Both the position numbers and the translations under genes were made by a program. From Bacteroidales bacterium (GTDB taxonomy: Bacteria > Bacteroidota > Bacteroidia > Bacteroidales > UBA932), in contig JAGBNC010000002.1 in assembly GCA_017634595.1 (NCBI GenBank), positions 1 to 42,187 of the forward strand: a DNA stretch of 42,187 nt, written 5' to 3'. Below, piece after piece: positions 8,314-17,572 of the stretch. The notes beneath the pieces are model-generated. The model was not told the origin of the DNA. It saw nothing but the letters and a program-made list of their open reading frames with translations, and searched no databases. How positions within the stretch are numbered: the first letter of the stretch is position 1; the number at the start of each line of letters is the position of its first letter.

Positions 8314-10128
8314 CTACTTAACATAGCTGCTGAAGAATTTTTTAGTAGTAATCTTCCCGAGAGGCTTGCCGTCACGCCCGAAGCCGCGTGCCTTGATCAC
8401 GGTATCCTTGTCCACCATGAAAGGATTGCCGTCGTAGCGGGGGCTCTTCAAGGTAGGCTCGGAACCGTCGAGGGTGTAATGCACCTCGCCCTCAGGATAA
8501 TCGAGCTCGAGATTCATCGGCTTGGGGAACGGCAGGCGGCGGTCATAATCGAAGATGACTTCGTAATACACCGGGCAGTAGTTCACATGCTTCATCTCAA
8601 GCCTGCGGAGAATCTTGGGCATACGCTCGAGGAAATTCTCCCAGTCCTTGTTGGGACGGCTGGTCCACGCCACTTCCGACGCGGCCACGTTGCGCGGGAA
8701 CGCAAACCACTCTGCCTTCTGTGAATCAGGGATATACTCTGTCCAGAGGCATGTCTCGTAACCTATGATGTACTTCTTGCTGAGGTCGGGAATAGAATCT
8801 ACGGCAGGATAGTAGTTGTACACCTTCTTGAGGGGCATGAAAACCTCCTGAGCCAGGTCGTCGGGCTGGTCGTCCTGATTGTTGTCCAGGTAGCACCAGC
8901 GGTTGGGGGTAAGCACTACCTTGATTCCACGGCGTATGCCGCGTGCTGCAGGAGCATGGCCACGGTAAGACATGGCAATGGGGTCGTCAAGAGCACCTCC
9001 GTCCAGGATCTCATCCCAGCCGATGCAGGTCTTGCCGTTGGCCTTGAGGAAGTCACCTATGCGCTTCACAAAGAAGGTCTGTAATTCCTCCACGTCCTTG
9101 AGTCCAAGAACTTTCATCAGGTCCTGGCAGTACTGGCTCTCACGATACACATCCTTCGGTGCCTCATCTCCTCCAATATGATAAATAGGTGAAGGGAAAA
9201 GCTCGAACAGTTCAGTGAACACATCTTCAAGGAACTGGAATGTGAAAGCAGTAGGAGCGTAAAGATTCTTCCATATACCCCAGCGGGTCTCGACCTCATA
9301 GTGACGGTCGGGGAAGCAGCTGAGCTCGGGATAAGCGGCAATAGCGGCGGTGCTGTGGCCGGGGATTTCGACCTCCGGAATAACAGTCACGCAACGCCTG
9401 CGGGCATATTCTACCACCTCGCGGATATCATCTTTGGTGTAGAAGCCGCCATGAGGGATGCCGTTGCCAATCCAAGTGTGGAAGGCTGTCTCCTTGCGCC
9501 ATGCACCGATCTCGGTCAGACGGGGATATTTGTCAATCTGGATTCGCCAGCCCTGGTCTTCGGTAAGATGCCAATGGAACATGTTCTGCTTGTGCATCGC
9601 CATAAGGTCGATGAACTTCAGCACCTCTTCTTTGGGGAAGAAGTAACGGCCGCAGTCGAACAAGAAGCCGCGGTAGGCAAACTCAGGTTCGTCGTCGATG
9701 GTGCAGCAAGGCGCGGTCCACTTGACTTTCTTCTGCAGTTTATCCGAATACACCTCGGCGGGGAGCAGCTGCAGAAGGGTCTGCAAGCCGTAGAAGGCGC
9801 CGTTGACCTCGGTGGCCTCGATCAGCACGCCGGAGGGCTTGACGGTAAGCCTGTAAGCTTCTTTTCCCATACCGGGGACCTTTCGCAGCAAAATCTCGTT
9901 ACCGCATCCTTCGAGCTTGAATCCTGTAGAAGTCGCTACCTGAGAGCGGAAATCGTCGGCAATCTCGCCGAATGTTTCATCCTCTACCTTCAGCGCCGTA
10001 TTCTTGCTGACGGTAAATACGCCCTCGGACGGCACAAGGCTCTTTGGGGTAGGTACTATATTATATACCGGAGGATTGGAAACCGGAGTTATAGCAAGAA
10101 GGGCTGAGATCAAAAGGGTTGTAATCAT
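8314..10128 (-). CDS. Beta-N-acetylhexosaminidase, GH20, secreted
   Basis: This 604-residue second hexosaminidase has the same layout as its neighbour: a cleavable-looking signal peptide without a Cys lipobox, an N-terminal GH20b-type domain, a barrel with HWHLTEDQGWRIQIDKYP and IPEVEIPGHS, catalytic D321-E322 in HIGGDEAPK, and a C-terminal chitobiase-like domain (VHYTLDGSEPTLKSPRYDG). The start ATG overlaps the stop of the ceramidase-fold gene (ATGA), so the two are translationally coupled. A likely division of labour is one periplasmic enzyme (this) and one lipid-anchored enzyme (the next gene). The linkage specificity cannot be read from the sequence. Confidence -1.
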   Translation of the reverse strand: MITTLLISALLAITPVSNPPVYNIVPTPKSLVPSEGVFTVSKNTALKVEDETFGEIADDFRSQVATSTGFKLEGCGNEILLRKVPGMGKEAYRLTVKPSGVLIEATEVNGAFYGLQTLLQLLPAEVYSDKLQKKVKWTAPCCTIDDEPEFAYRGFLFDCGRYFFPKEEVLKFIDLMAMHKQNMFHWHLTEDQGWRIQIDKYPRLTEIGAWRKETAFHTWIGNGIPHGGFYTKDDIREVVEYARRRCVTVIPEVEIPGHSTAAIAAYPELSCFPDRHYEVETRWGIWKNLYAPTAFTFQFLEDVFTELFELFPSPIYHIGGDEAPKDVYRESQYCQDLMKVLGLKDVEELQTFFVKRIGDFLKANGKTCIGWDEILDGGALDDPIAMSYRGHAPAARGIRRGIKVVLTPNRWCYLDNNQDDQPDDLAQEVFMPLKKVYNYYPAVDSIPDLSKKYIIGYETCLWTEYIPDSQKAEWFAFPRNVAASEVAWTSRPNKDWENFLERMPKILRRLEMKHVNYCPVYYEVIFDYDRRLPFPKPMNLELDYPEGEVHYTLDGSEPTLKSPRYDGNPFMVDKDTVIKARGFGRDGKPLGKITTKKFFSSYVK

Positions 10129-11474
10129 AGAGCTTCGTTTATGGTTTTATCTATGGCCTCGGAGTACACTGCCGGCATGGTCTCAGACAGAGGGTACGGG
10201 GCCTTAATATAAATGTGCATTTGTTCGATTTCATACTCATAGCCTTTGCGGTACTCGTAAGCGTGCGCAGAGGGGAGGTAAGAATTCTGGCCGTTGGTGT
10301 ATCCGGCAAAGATAACGGTCTTGCCGGGGAAATGCTTCCTGGCCTCCATCTGGTATTCGCAGAAAGGCTCGCCCTGGCTGAAGAAGAATATGATTCCGTT
10401 GATGTTGACCGCTCCGAGGGTGAAGTCGAGCGTATTATGCACCTTGCCTTCAGCAAAGCGGCTGAGAATCAACTCCTTCCACCCGAGGACATCTTCCTTC
10501 CAGCTCCAGTTGACCGAGAGCTCGTCGCTCCACTTGCCTATCAGTTCGGCAGCGTGGGCCTCAACAGCCTCTGGAGTCACTTGAGCGATACGGAACGGCA
10601 GTCCCACAGTATCATTGACCACTTTGAATTCACCGGTGGGGCGCACCTTTTCGAACTTCACCTTCAGAAGTGAATCGGCCAGGCAACGTCCGCACTCTTC
10701 GGCATACTCTTTCATTTTGGGCCCTTCTGCAGGATCCATGTTTCCGGCAGCGCCGGTGAGCTGGAACACGTCGCCGCCCCATGCTTCCTTAAGTATCTGC
10801 GAATACACACCCGGATAATCGGACGATACCAGCAGGCTCTTGGGACCCATGCAGACAGGGTGGCAGGCCAGATTGACCAGCGACACGATAGGTTTGCCCT
10901 TGGTATCAAGGAAACGGACCACATACACGTCGTGGTCCACGGGACCGGTCTTCTCGCAGCGATTGCCGTTGATACTTGTCTGGGCCTTGCCGACCTCCAT
11001 CTTGAACGGACGGAAGGCAGCCTCGTCGGTGATGGTCTTCACTGCATTCTCCACCAGCACCTTGTGCAGACGCTCTTTATGGGAATAATTGCTCCCGCCG
11101 GGCTCCGCTCTCCAGCCTCCGTTGCGCGGAGCTGAGTGGGTGTGGATACAATGCATGAAAATGCGGTCGAGGGGGAGTCCGCTCTGCGCGGAAATCTCCT
11201 TGCGCCATTCCAGCGACAGGTCGGGAGAAATCTCCATAAGGTCGTTGGAGATGATACACACCTTGTCTGCACCATTACCTATCACCAGACAATGGGTGTT
11301 AAGCGGGAGATGCAACTCGGTGGAGAGGTCGTTGCGTGCGGCAAATCCGGCGAGCATGGTATGCTCTTCAGGAGTAGTGGAAATGTCGGCAGCAGAGTAA
11401 TTGCACACCAGCTTTCCGTCCCTTGAACAAGCGACGGAAAGCAGTGCAGCAAATATTAAAAGCTTGAATTTCAT
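10125..11474 (-). CDS. Ceramidase-fold (neutral/alkaline ceramidase N-terminal domain) hydrolase, lipoprotein
   Basis: The 449-residue protein has a lipobox (LLSVAC). The fold is recognised from FMHCIHTHSAPRNGG, LVNLACHPVCMGP, SSDYPGVYSQ and FAGYTNGQNSYLP, which match the N-terminal catalytic domain of neutral ceramidases (PF04734), including the zinc-site histidines. True ceramidases carry GDxSPN with the catalytic Ser; here that place reads GAAGNMDP, so the Ser is not evident and ceramide is an unlikely substrate. Bacteroidota have many such proteins in carbohydrate loci, of unknown reaction. It begins 2 bases after the susD stop and overlaps the following GH20. A deacylase or amidase acting on an N-acyl group or peptide link of the glycan is possible but speculative. 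Confidence -1.
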   Translation of the reverse strand: MKFKLLIFAALLSVACSRDGKLVCNYSAADISTTPEEHTMLAGFAARNDLSTELHLPLNTHCLVIGNGADKVCIISNDLMEISPDLSLEWRKEISAQSGLPLDRIFMHCIHTHSAPRNGGWRAEPGGSNYSHKERLHKVLVENAVKTITDEAAFRPFKMEVGKAQTSINGNRCEKTGPVDHDVYVVRFLDTKGKPIVSLVNLACHPVCMGPKSLLVSSDYPGVYSQILKEAWGGDVFQLTGAAGNMDPAEGPKMKEYAEECGRCLADSLLKVKFEKVRPTGEFKVVNDTVGLPFRIAQVTPEAVEAHAAELIGKWSDELSVNWSWKEDVLGWKELILSRFAEGKVHNTLDFTLGAVNINGIIFFFSQGEPFCEYQMEARKHFPGKTVIFAGYTNGQNSYLPSAHAYEYRKGYEYEIEQMHIYIKAPYPLSETMPAVYSEAIDKTINEAL

Positions 11475-11476
11475 GA

Positions 11477-13459
11477 TCAGTTAGGATATCCAGGGTTCTG
11501 GAGAAGTTTTCCACCGCTCTTGGTGATTTCATTGCGGGGAATAGGCATAAGGTAGTTACGTCCGTCCTCGGGGAAATACCTTGGAGTAGGGTTCTGGTTG
11601 AGGATGCAGTCACCGTAATCGATGGTGTATTCCTTACCGAGCCACTTGTAAGTAATAATGTATTCGATAGGCTTGCCGTAACGAGGGTCGCCAGTATAAC
11701 CTGAATAGGTGTAGGTCTTGCTGGCGTCCATATTCGCCCAATAATAATTGGTGTTGTTCTTCGACTCATCGTACAGGCGGGCCACACGGTAAACGGTATC
11801 AACCTGTGAACCTTTCTGGATGACCATGGTCCTGGCGCTGCCCAGAGGCACATTCTCATAGAAATCAGCCAACTTCCAGCGGCGCAGGTCGAAGTAACGG
11901 AATGTCTCTGCATAGAGCTCCACACGGCGTTCGTTGACCAGACGTTGGAAGAGGAATTCACCACTCTCGGTAACGGGCGGCATATTCACGTCGGGACGCT
12001 GACGGATCTTGTTGATGTATTCGCGGCAGATGTCCTCCTTGCCCAGCATATATGCTGCCTCGGCATAGTTGAGATACATTTCAGCAAGACGGAACCATGG
12101 ATACAGCAAGCTGCCGGTCTGTGATTCGGAAATGTAGGATGTAGGAACATACCACTTGTAGAGCTCAAGTCCGCCGTGGTTGCCGGAAGCCATATGCTTT
12201 GCCCTTGAGGTGAAACCGGGCTCTTTAGGATTCTTGCTCACGAGGAAGTCATCCTTGGTCATGCCGTCATAGAGATAATACAGAAGCAGCTCGTCAGCCT
12301 GGGTTTTGCCATCCTTACCGGTGTTTTCGTAAGGGTAGAAGGGAGCGGCTATGCAATAGTAGAAGCGAGGGTCGCGGTTGGCATAAGGATGCTTCTCATC
12401 ATATCCCGAACCTTCCTCGAACCACTTCTTGCCATTAGCCATCTCGAAGTCGATCTGCGCGGCCTGAGTAGGATGGAAGGCTTCCCATCCATTGAAATAC
12501 TCCACAGTGTAAAGTAGCTGAGCCTTCTTGGTGTAGTTATCGTTGGCATCGGATGTGGCTACGAAGTATTTTGCCCAAATAAGCTCGGGAGAATCAACGT
12601 CTTTCCATATACCGTCGTAGGTGTCATCCAAAGAGTAAGCACCTTCAACATCGGCACGGTCCACAATGGCCTTGGCCGCGTCGAAAGCACGCTGCCACTT
12701 GTCCATGCTATAAGCGCCGCGGAAGATGCCTCCCTCGGGCTTTTCAGGGTCGTTAAACAACTTGGATGCAGCAACCAGGGTAAGCCTGCTGCGGAGAGCC
12801 AGGACTACGTCCTTGTTGATGCGGCCCTTCGGAGTGGAGTTCTTGTCGGGAAGCAAAGCATAGGCTTCATCAAGATCCTTAAGGATAAAGTCCACGCAGG
12901 TATCGAAGTCTGAGCGCTCGACGGTGAAGTCGTCATCGAGTTTGTGAGGCTTGGATATAATAGGCACGCCTGCATAGCGCTGAATGAGCAGGAAATAGGA
13001 CCATGCACGCAGGAAGTACACCTCGCCGCAGAGGCGGGCCTTGGCATCAGCGCTCATGGCGGATCCCTTATCATCTATGTACTGCAGGAAGTAATTCATC
13101 CTGTATATCCATTCGTATGTGCGGTTCCAGATGTTGAGGATGGTGGTACGGGTATTGTGTGCCTGACCGCCTTCCTTGATATACATCACGTTGTCAGGGT
13201 CCATATAGCCGGAAGCTATATAGCGGGTGGAAGTGCCTCCGTAGCGGAAGTAACCTTCGTCTGTGATACATCCCACATTGCCTTCCTGGAACGGGTCGGG
13301 AAGCACAGTATAGAGTGCGTTGACATACGCCTCCGCAAGAGCGTCGCTGTTGAATACGGCATCCTCGCTGAGTTTGTTCAGAGGCTTCTTGTCAAGAAAA
13401 GAGTCGTTGCAGGCGACAAGGGCAAGAGCGGCGGCGATGATTATATATATCTTTTTCAT
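11477..13459 (-). CDS. susD: SusD/RagB-like outer-membrane glycan-binding lipoprotein
   Basis: The 660-residue surface lipoprotein captures oligosaccharide and delivers it to the SusC-like channel. The lipobox is ALVAC, followed by the usual NDSFLDKKPLNKLSEDAVF start. TPR-like helices are suggested in the middle (RAWSYFLLIQRYAGVPII), and the C-terminal family signature is LMPIPRNEITKSGGKLLQNP. Its start lies 6 bases after the SusC stop. The SusC/SusD pairing defines the locus as a PUL. No hybrid two-component regulator or ECF sigma/anti-sigma pair is seen next to it in the window. Confidence -1.
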   Translation of the reverse strand: MKKIYIIIAAALALVACNDSFLDKKPLNKLSEDAVFNSDALAEAYVNALYTVLPDPFQEGNVGCITDEGYFRYGGTSTRYIASGYMDPDNVMYIKEGGQAHNTRTTILNIWNRTYEWIYRMNYFLQYIDDKGSAMSADAKARLCGEVYFLRAWSYFLLIQRYAGVPIISKPHKLDDDFTVERSDFDTCVDFILKDLDEAYALLPDKNSTPKGRINKDVVLALRSRLTLVAASKLFNDPEKPEGGIFRGAYSMDKWQRAFDAAKAIVDRADVEGAYSLDDTYDGIWKDVDSPELIWAKYFVATSDANDNYTKKAQLLYTVEYFNGWEAFHPTQAAQIDFEMANGKKWFEEGSGYDEKHPYANRDPRFYYCIAAPFYPYENTGKDGKTQADELLLYYLYDGMTKDDFLVSKNPKEPGFTSRAKHMASGNHGGLELYKWYVPTSYISESQTGSLLYPWFRLAEMYLNYAEAAYMLGKEDICREYINKIRQRPDVNMPPVTESGEFLFQRLVNERRVELYAETFRYFDLRRWKLADFYENVPLGSARTMVIQKGSQVDTVYRVARLYDESKNNTNYYWANMDASKTYTYSGYTGDPRYGKPIEYIITYKWLGKEYTIDYGDCILNQNPTPRYFPEDGRNYLMPIPRNEITKSGGKLLQNPGYPN

Positions 13460-13465
13460 AATCCC

Positions 13466-16400
13466 TTAGAATGTAAGTTTAACACCGGTATTGACAATAC
13501 GCATCTGCGGATATGTCTGGTAGCCTTCATCGGAGGTTTCCGGATCGACGAACTTGAGTTCGGAGAAGGTCAGCAAGTTGTAACCTGCAATGTAGAAGCG
13601 CAGGCCGCGCACACCGAGTCTGGGAGCGAATTTGCTTACAGGCAGTGTGTAGCCGATCTCGAGGTTCTTAAGACGCAGGAAAGCTGCGTTGCGGGAGTAG
13701 TAGTCGGAGCGGTTGACGCCGCCGTTGCTGACGGTAGAACCGATACGAGGATAATTGGAATTAGTGTTATCCTTGGTCCAGGCGTTGGTGGCCGCGAACC
13801 AGTCTAGGTTGCCGGACACAGGGTCCATCATAGGAGAGTAGTAATAGCGCGCAAGGCCCTGTCCCTGAAGCAACATGGAGAAATCGAAGTTCTTCCATGA
13901 TGCGTCGAAGCTCAGACCAAAGACTATCTGAGGGACTGCAGTGTACTGCAAGCGGTAGCGGTCAAGGTTGGTGATCTTGTTGTCTCCGTCGAGGTCTTCA
14001 AACCAGAAGTCGCCAAGGGTTGCACCGCTCATCTGCAGATGCTTGTCCAGATCTTCCTGGGTCTTGTTGATGCCTCCCACTTTGTAATAAAGCGATGAGC
14101 CCATAGGCATGCCCTCAAGCTTCATGTAATCGTGTCCTTCGGGCCAAGGGGCCTCGTCCATGTAAACGATGGTGTTCTTGGCGTACATGAAGTTACCGTT
14201 GATCCTGTAGCGAAGCTCGCCTCCGAGAATCTTGTTCTCATGGTTGAGCTGAAGCTCTATACCTCTGTTCTTGACGATACCTATATTTTCGTCAGGCAGG
14301 TTATTGGTAAGACCTGTATAATAAGGTATGGAGGCGTTGCGAGAGCAAAGGATGTTGGAACGGTGGGTGTAGAAGGCTTCCAGTTCCCATCCGAACAAAC
14401 CGTTGCGGATGTTACCGTCAATACCTACGTTCCAAGTCTTGGCAACTTCCCAAGTCACATTGGGATTAGGGATTGTTCCGGGGATGATGAAGTTGACCTC
14501 CTTGTTATCGAACATGGTCTTGTAGGAGTATGCGGATGTGTATCCGTAGGTGGTCATGTACTGGAACGCTTCAATCTGGTCGTTACCCTGCTCACCGTAA
14601 GAAGCACGGATCTTGAGGTTGGTCAGCCAAGGCCAGTTGTCCTTGATGAACGGTTCTTCGGAGATTCGCCAACCGGCAGAAACACCAGGGAAGATACCCC
14701 AGCGCTTCCCTGCGGGGAAGTTTTCACTACCGTCGAAACGGACAAGTGCCTGGATCATGTATTTACTCTTGTAGTCATAACCAACACGGGTGAAGAATGA
14801 ACGGCGTGCAGTCTCTTGTGCGTAGCCGTTGATCGTGTACCAGCTCTTGTCGGCGGTACCGGCGAAGAACTCATCCAGGATGTCGGATGAATACTGGTTG
14901 ATGCCTGCGCGGAAGTAGTCAAGCCTGAAGGAATTCTGCTCGAAGCCGGCGAGGGCAGTTACATGGTGGCCGGAGAAGTCGCGGTCGTAGTTGATGTTGG
15001 TATTGATCGCAACATTGGTGGTATGCCTCTGATACTCATGGAGTACAGGGGTAGGCCAATAGGAGTTGGAACGCTCCTCGAAGAGCTCGGTGATCTCATC
15101 GTAGCTGAAGTAGTTCCAGTTCTGCTGCCAGTTCTTGTTGAATGTGCTCACCACGTCGTATGCCAGATGACCGTTGACGCTCAGGCCCTTGGTTATACTG
15201 CTCAGGTCCCATGCTGCGGTGAAAGTGGTATTGATGGTGTTGATGGTAGTACGGTCGTAACCAGTCAGGTCCTGTACGAGCACGGCAGGGTTGGTGCCGC
15301 CGCGAAGCAGCCTGCGGTCGCCAAGTCCTTGTGATGCCCCGGAACCGGCGGGATAATATGCAGCTCCAGTAGGCCTCATGCGCATGGCTATGTAGAAGAT
15401 ACCATAGGAGTCACTCGGGAACGCAGAGTAGTTCTTGTGCTGCTGGCGGGCATTGATGTCAACGCCGAGCTTGAGGCTCTTGGTCACCTGGATATCCAAG
15501 TTGGAGCGGAGATTGAACTGGTTGTAGTTAGTAGCACTTTCGTAGTAGATACCGTCCTGATACTGACCGTTGAACTGTACGAAATAAGCAGCTTTCTCCG
15601 AACCTCCGTTGATGCTCACGCCATACTTGTGCTGCGCTGAGAGGGGCTTGATGATTTCATGAAGCCAGTCAGTATTGGGGTAGCTGATAGGGTCGTCCTG
15701 GTCAATGTAGTGCTGAATCTGGGTGTCGGTGTACACGGGAGCGCCGCCGCTGATGGCAAGGCTCTTGTTGTAAGCCGTAGTGTAGAGCACAGCGTCTGCA
15801 AGCTTGACCATCCTGGTAGGGCTCTGCAGACCAAGGTCGTAGTTAAAGGTCACTGTAGGGGCCTCATTGTACTTGCCTCGCTTTGTGGTGACCAGAATAA
15901 CACCGTTAGCCGAACGTGCACCGTAGATGGCTGCGGATGCATCTTTCAGTACGTTGATGCTCTCGATTTCGTCACCAGTCAAACGTCCGAACTCATCGCC
16001 TCGTCCCTGGACGCCGTCGATAATGATAAGCGGGCTGTTGTCGCCGAGAGTACTCCGGCCGCGAATAAACATGACCGCATCGTCTCTACCGGGCTCACCG
16101 GAACGGTTGTTGACGATAACACCGGACATACGGCCTGCAAGACCCTGGGAGAGGTTCACTGAGGAGTTCTTTACCAATTCCTCACCAGTTGTACTGGCGA
16201 CCGAACCTGTAAGGGTCAACTTGCGCTGGTTGCCATAGCCGATTGCCACAGCCTCTTCGAGAAGCATCTTGTCTTCGTTAAGCACGAAGTCAAGGGTAGT
16301 CTGGTCGCTGCCGAGTTTGACGGACTGTTCTTCATAGCCGAGCAAGCTAGCCGTGACCGTAGCTCCGGGAGCCACGTTGCCGAGTGAATAATTGCCTTTT

Positions 16401-16585
16401 TCGTCTGTCATGGCCCCGTTTTGGGTACCCTTGACGAGAACCATGGCTCCAACGAGCGCTTCGCCATTGGTATCTTTGACAGATCCTTGCAAGCGAATTC
16501 GACTCTGTGACGAAGCCTCAAACGACGGTAATGCCGTCATAATCAGCATCGAAAAGAGAATTAGAATAGTTCTGAATTTTTTCAT
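13466..16585 (-). CDS. susC: SusC-like TonB-dependent outer-membrane transporter
   Basis: The protein has 1039 residues from the ATG at 16583-16585. An upstream in-frame ATG at 16615 overlaps the -7 promoter element, so the shorter start is preferred. After the signal peptide comes a carboxypeptidase-regulatory-like domain (RLQGSVKDTNGEALVGAMVLVKGT is its start), then the plug (LSQGLAGRMSGVIV, IYGARSANGVILVTTKRG) and a beta-barrel ending in Phe (VNTGVKLTF). It imports oligosaccharides across the outer membrane, powered by TonB. It is the first gene of the minus-strand locus and diverges from msrA. Confidence -1.
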   Translation of the reverse strand: MKKFRTILILFSMLIMTALPSFEASSQSRIRLQGSVKDTNGEALVGAMVLVKGTQNGAMTDEKGNYSLGNVAPGATVTASLLGYEEQSVKLGSDQTTLDFVLNEDKMLLEEAVAIGYGNQRKLTLTGSVASTTGEELVKNSSVNLSQGLAGRMSGVIVNNRSGEPGRDDAVMFIRGRSTLGDNSPLIIIDGVQGRGDEFGRLTGDEIESINVLKDASAAIYGARSANGVILVTTKRGKYNEAPTVTFNYDLGLQSPTRMVKLADAVLYTTAYNKSLAISGGAPVYTDTQIQHYIDQDDPISYPNTDWLHEIIKPLSAQHKYGVSINGGSEKAAYFVQFNGQYQDGIYYESATNYNQFNLRSNLDIQVTKSLKLGVDINARQQHKNYSAFPSDSYGIFYIAMRMRPTGAAYYPAGSGASQGLGDRRLLRGGTNPAVLVQDLTGYDRTTINTINTTFTAAWDLSSITKGLSVNGHLAYDVVSTFNKNWQQNWNYFSYDEITELFEERSNSYWPTPVLHEYQRHTTNVAINTNINYDRDFSGHHVTALAGFEQNSFRLDYFRAGINQYSSDILDEFFAGTADKSWYTINGYAQETARRSFFTRVGYDYKSKYMIQALVRFDGSENFPAGKRWGIFPGVSAGWRISEEPFIKDNWPWLTNLKIRASYGEQGNDQIEAFQYMTTYGYTSAYSYKTMFDNKEVNFIIPGTIPNPNVTWEVAKTWNVGIDGNIRNGLFGWELEAFYTHRSNILCSRNASIPYYTGLTNNLPDENIGIVKNRGIELQLNHENKILGGELRYRINGNFMYAKNTIVYMDEAPWPEGHDYMKLEGMPMGSSLYYKVGGINKTQEDLDKHLQMSGATLGDFWFEDLDGDNKITNLDRYRLQYTAVPQIVFGLSFDASWKNFDFSMLLQGQGLARYYYSPMMDPVSGNLDWFAATNAWTKDNTNSNYPRIGSTVSNGGVNRSDYYSRNAAFLRLKNLEIGYTLPVSKFAPRLGVRGLRFYIAGYNLLTFSELKFVDPETSDEGYQTYPQMRIVNTGVKLTF

Positions 16586-16612
16586 TTGGTTGGATATTAG
16601 CTTTCTAATCTT

Positions 16613-16620
16613 CAAATATA
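16613..16620 (-). promoter_or_regulatory. -7 promoter element for the PUL
   Basis: TATATTTG on the minus strand matches the Bacteroidota -7 consensus TAnnTTTG and lies 27 bases before the chosen susC start. The -33 box is weak. It decides the susC start, because an ATG at 16615 would fall inside it. Confidence -1.
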
Positions 16621-16642
16621 AATATATTTTCGAAAAAAATGT

Positions 16643-16650
16643 TATGTTTG
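16643..16650 (+). promoter_or_regulatory. -7 promoter element for the msrA fusion gene
   Basis: TATGTTTG fits TAnnTTTG, 16 bases before the ATG at 16667. It is divergent from the PUL promoter in the same 81-base gap. Confidence -1.
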
Positions 16651-16666
16651 TAACCCTAATTATATT

Positions 16667-17572
16667 ATGAATAAGTCATTGTTTTTCGCCGGCGGTTGCT
16701 TCTGGGGCACCGAGCACTTCTTCAAAGGAATAGACGGAGTAGTACAGACTGCTCCGGGCTATGCCAATGGTTCCGTTGACGATCCGAGCTATGAACAGGT
16801 ATATACCGACACCACCGGCTATGCCGAGACGGTAAAAGTCGATTACAACCCTTCAAGGATCAGCCCGGGCAAGCTGGTGAAGCTGTTCTTTGCCAGCATC
16901 GACCCCCTGTCGCTCAACCGCCAGGGGCACGACTGCGGTACACGCTACAGGACCGGTGTGTATTATGATGACCCGTCCGTACTGCCTGAAATCAGGAAGG
17001 AATTCGCAGCTCTGGAGAGGCGCATCGGCGCCAAACCCGTCACCGAGCTCCTTCCCCTGCAGAACTTCTGGCCGGCGGAGGAAAGGCACCGCGACTATCT
17101 GGACAAAAACCCGGAAGGTTACTGCCACCTACCCCTCTCAGTATTTAGGTATCTGCGTCTGTATCAAGACCTTGGGCTAATGCTCGAAGGAGAGTCCGAC
17201 CCTGTGGCGCGTCAGGCCCAGACGGCGGCGCTCATAGCCGAAAGGATGAAGTTTTTCTGGACCGGATTCTACCGTGTCATGAACGGCCATCTGGTGCTAG
17301 GACCTTTCCAGGGGCCTCCAGCATGCTTCCGTATTGCCTACGGAAAAGGAGTGTGCGGCACCGCCTGGGAGCAGCGGCGCACCGTAGTGGTGTCTGACGT
17401 CGAAAAATTCCCCGGTCACATTGCATGCAGCAGTCTGTCCCGCTCCGAGATAGTGGTGCCGGTGATACGGGACGGAGTAGTCACCGCAGTGCTGGACATA
17501 GACAGCACAAGCGTCGGCACCTTTGACGGCACCGACGCAGTGTGGCTTGAGTTAATATGTGATCTTCTTTAG
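16667..17572 (+). CDS. msrA: Fused MsrA - free-methionine-(R)-sulfoxide reductase
   Basis: The 301-residue protein joins two repair enzymes. Residues 1 to about 165 are MsrA, which reduces methionine-S-sulfoxide, with GGCFWGTE (nucleophile C11) and GHDCGTRYRTGVYY. From about 170 the sequence is a GAF-fold free-Met-R-sulfoxide reductase (LEGESDPVARQAQTAALIAE, LVLGPFQGPPACFRI, FPGHIACSSLSRSEIVVPV). Its cysteines C220, C230 and C254 have spacings of 10 and 24, the same as C84/C94/C118 of E. coli fRMsr. The fusion would reduce both stereoisomers of free Met sulfoxide in the cytoplasm. MsrA-MsrB fusions are the familiar arrangement; this pairing is less so. No C-terminal resolving Cys of the MsrA kind is obvious. 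Confidence -1.
   Translation: MNKSLFFAGGCFWGTEHFFKGIDGVVQTAPGYANGSVDDPSYEQVYTDTTGYAETVKVDYNPSRISPGKLVKLFFASIDPLSLNRQGHDCGTRYRTGVYYDDPSVLPEIRKEFAALERRIGAKPVTELLPLQNFWPAEERHRDYLDKNPEGYCHLPLSVFRYLRLYQDLGLMLEGESDPVARQAQTAALIAERMKFFWTGFYRVMNGHLVLGPFQGPPACFRIAYGKGVCGTAWEQRRTVVVSDVEKFPGHIACSSLSRSEIVVPVIRDGVVTAVLDIDSTSVGTFDGTDAVWLELICDLL

Noticed and set aside
9301-10107. Plus-strand frame of 268 codons opposite the second GH20 gene
   Set aside because: It is a shadow of a well-supported gene and has no signal, promoter or domain.
16586-16615. Upstream ATG for the SusC-like gene
   Set aside because: It overlaps the -7 element; the shorter start gives a normal signal peptide.
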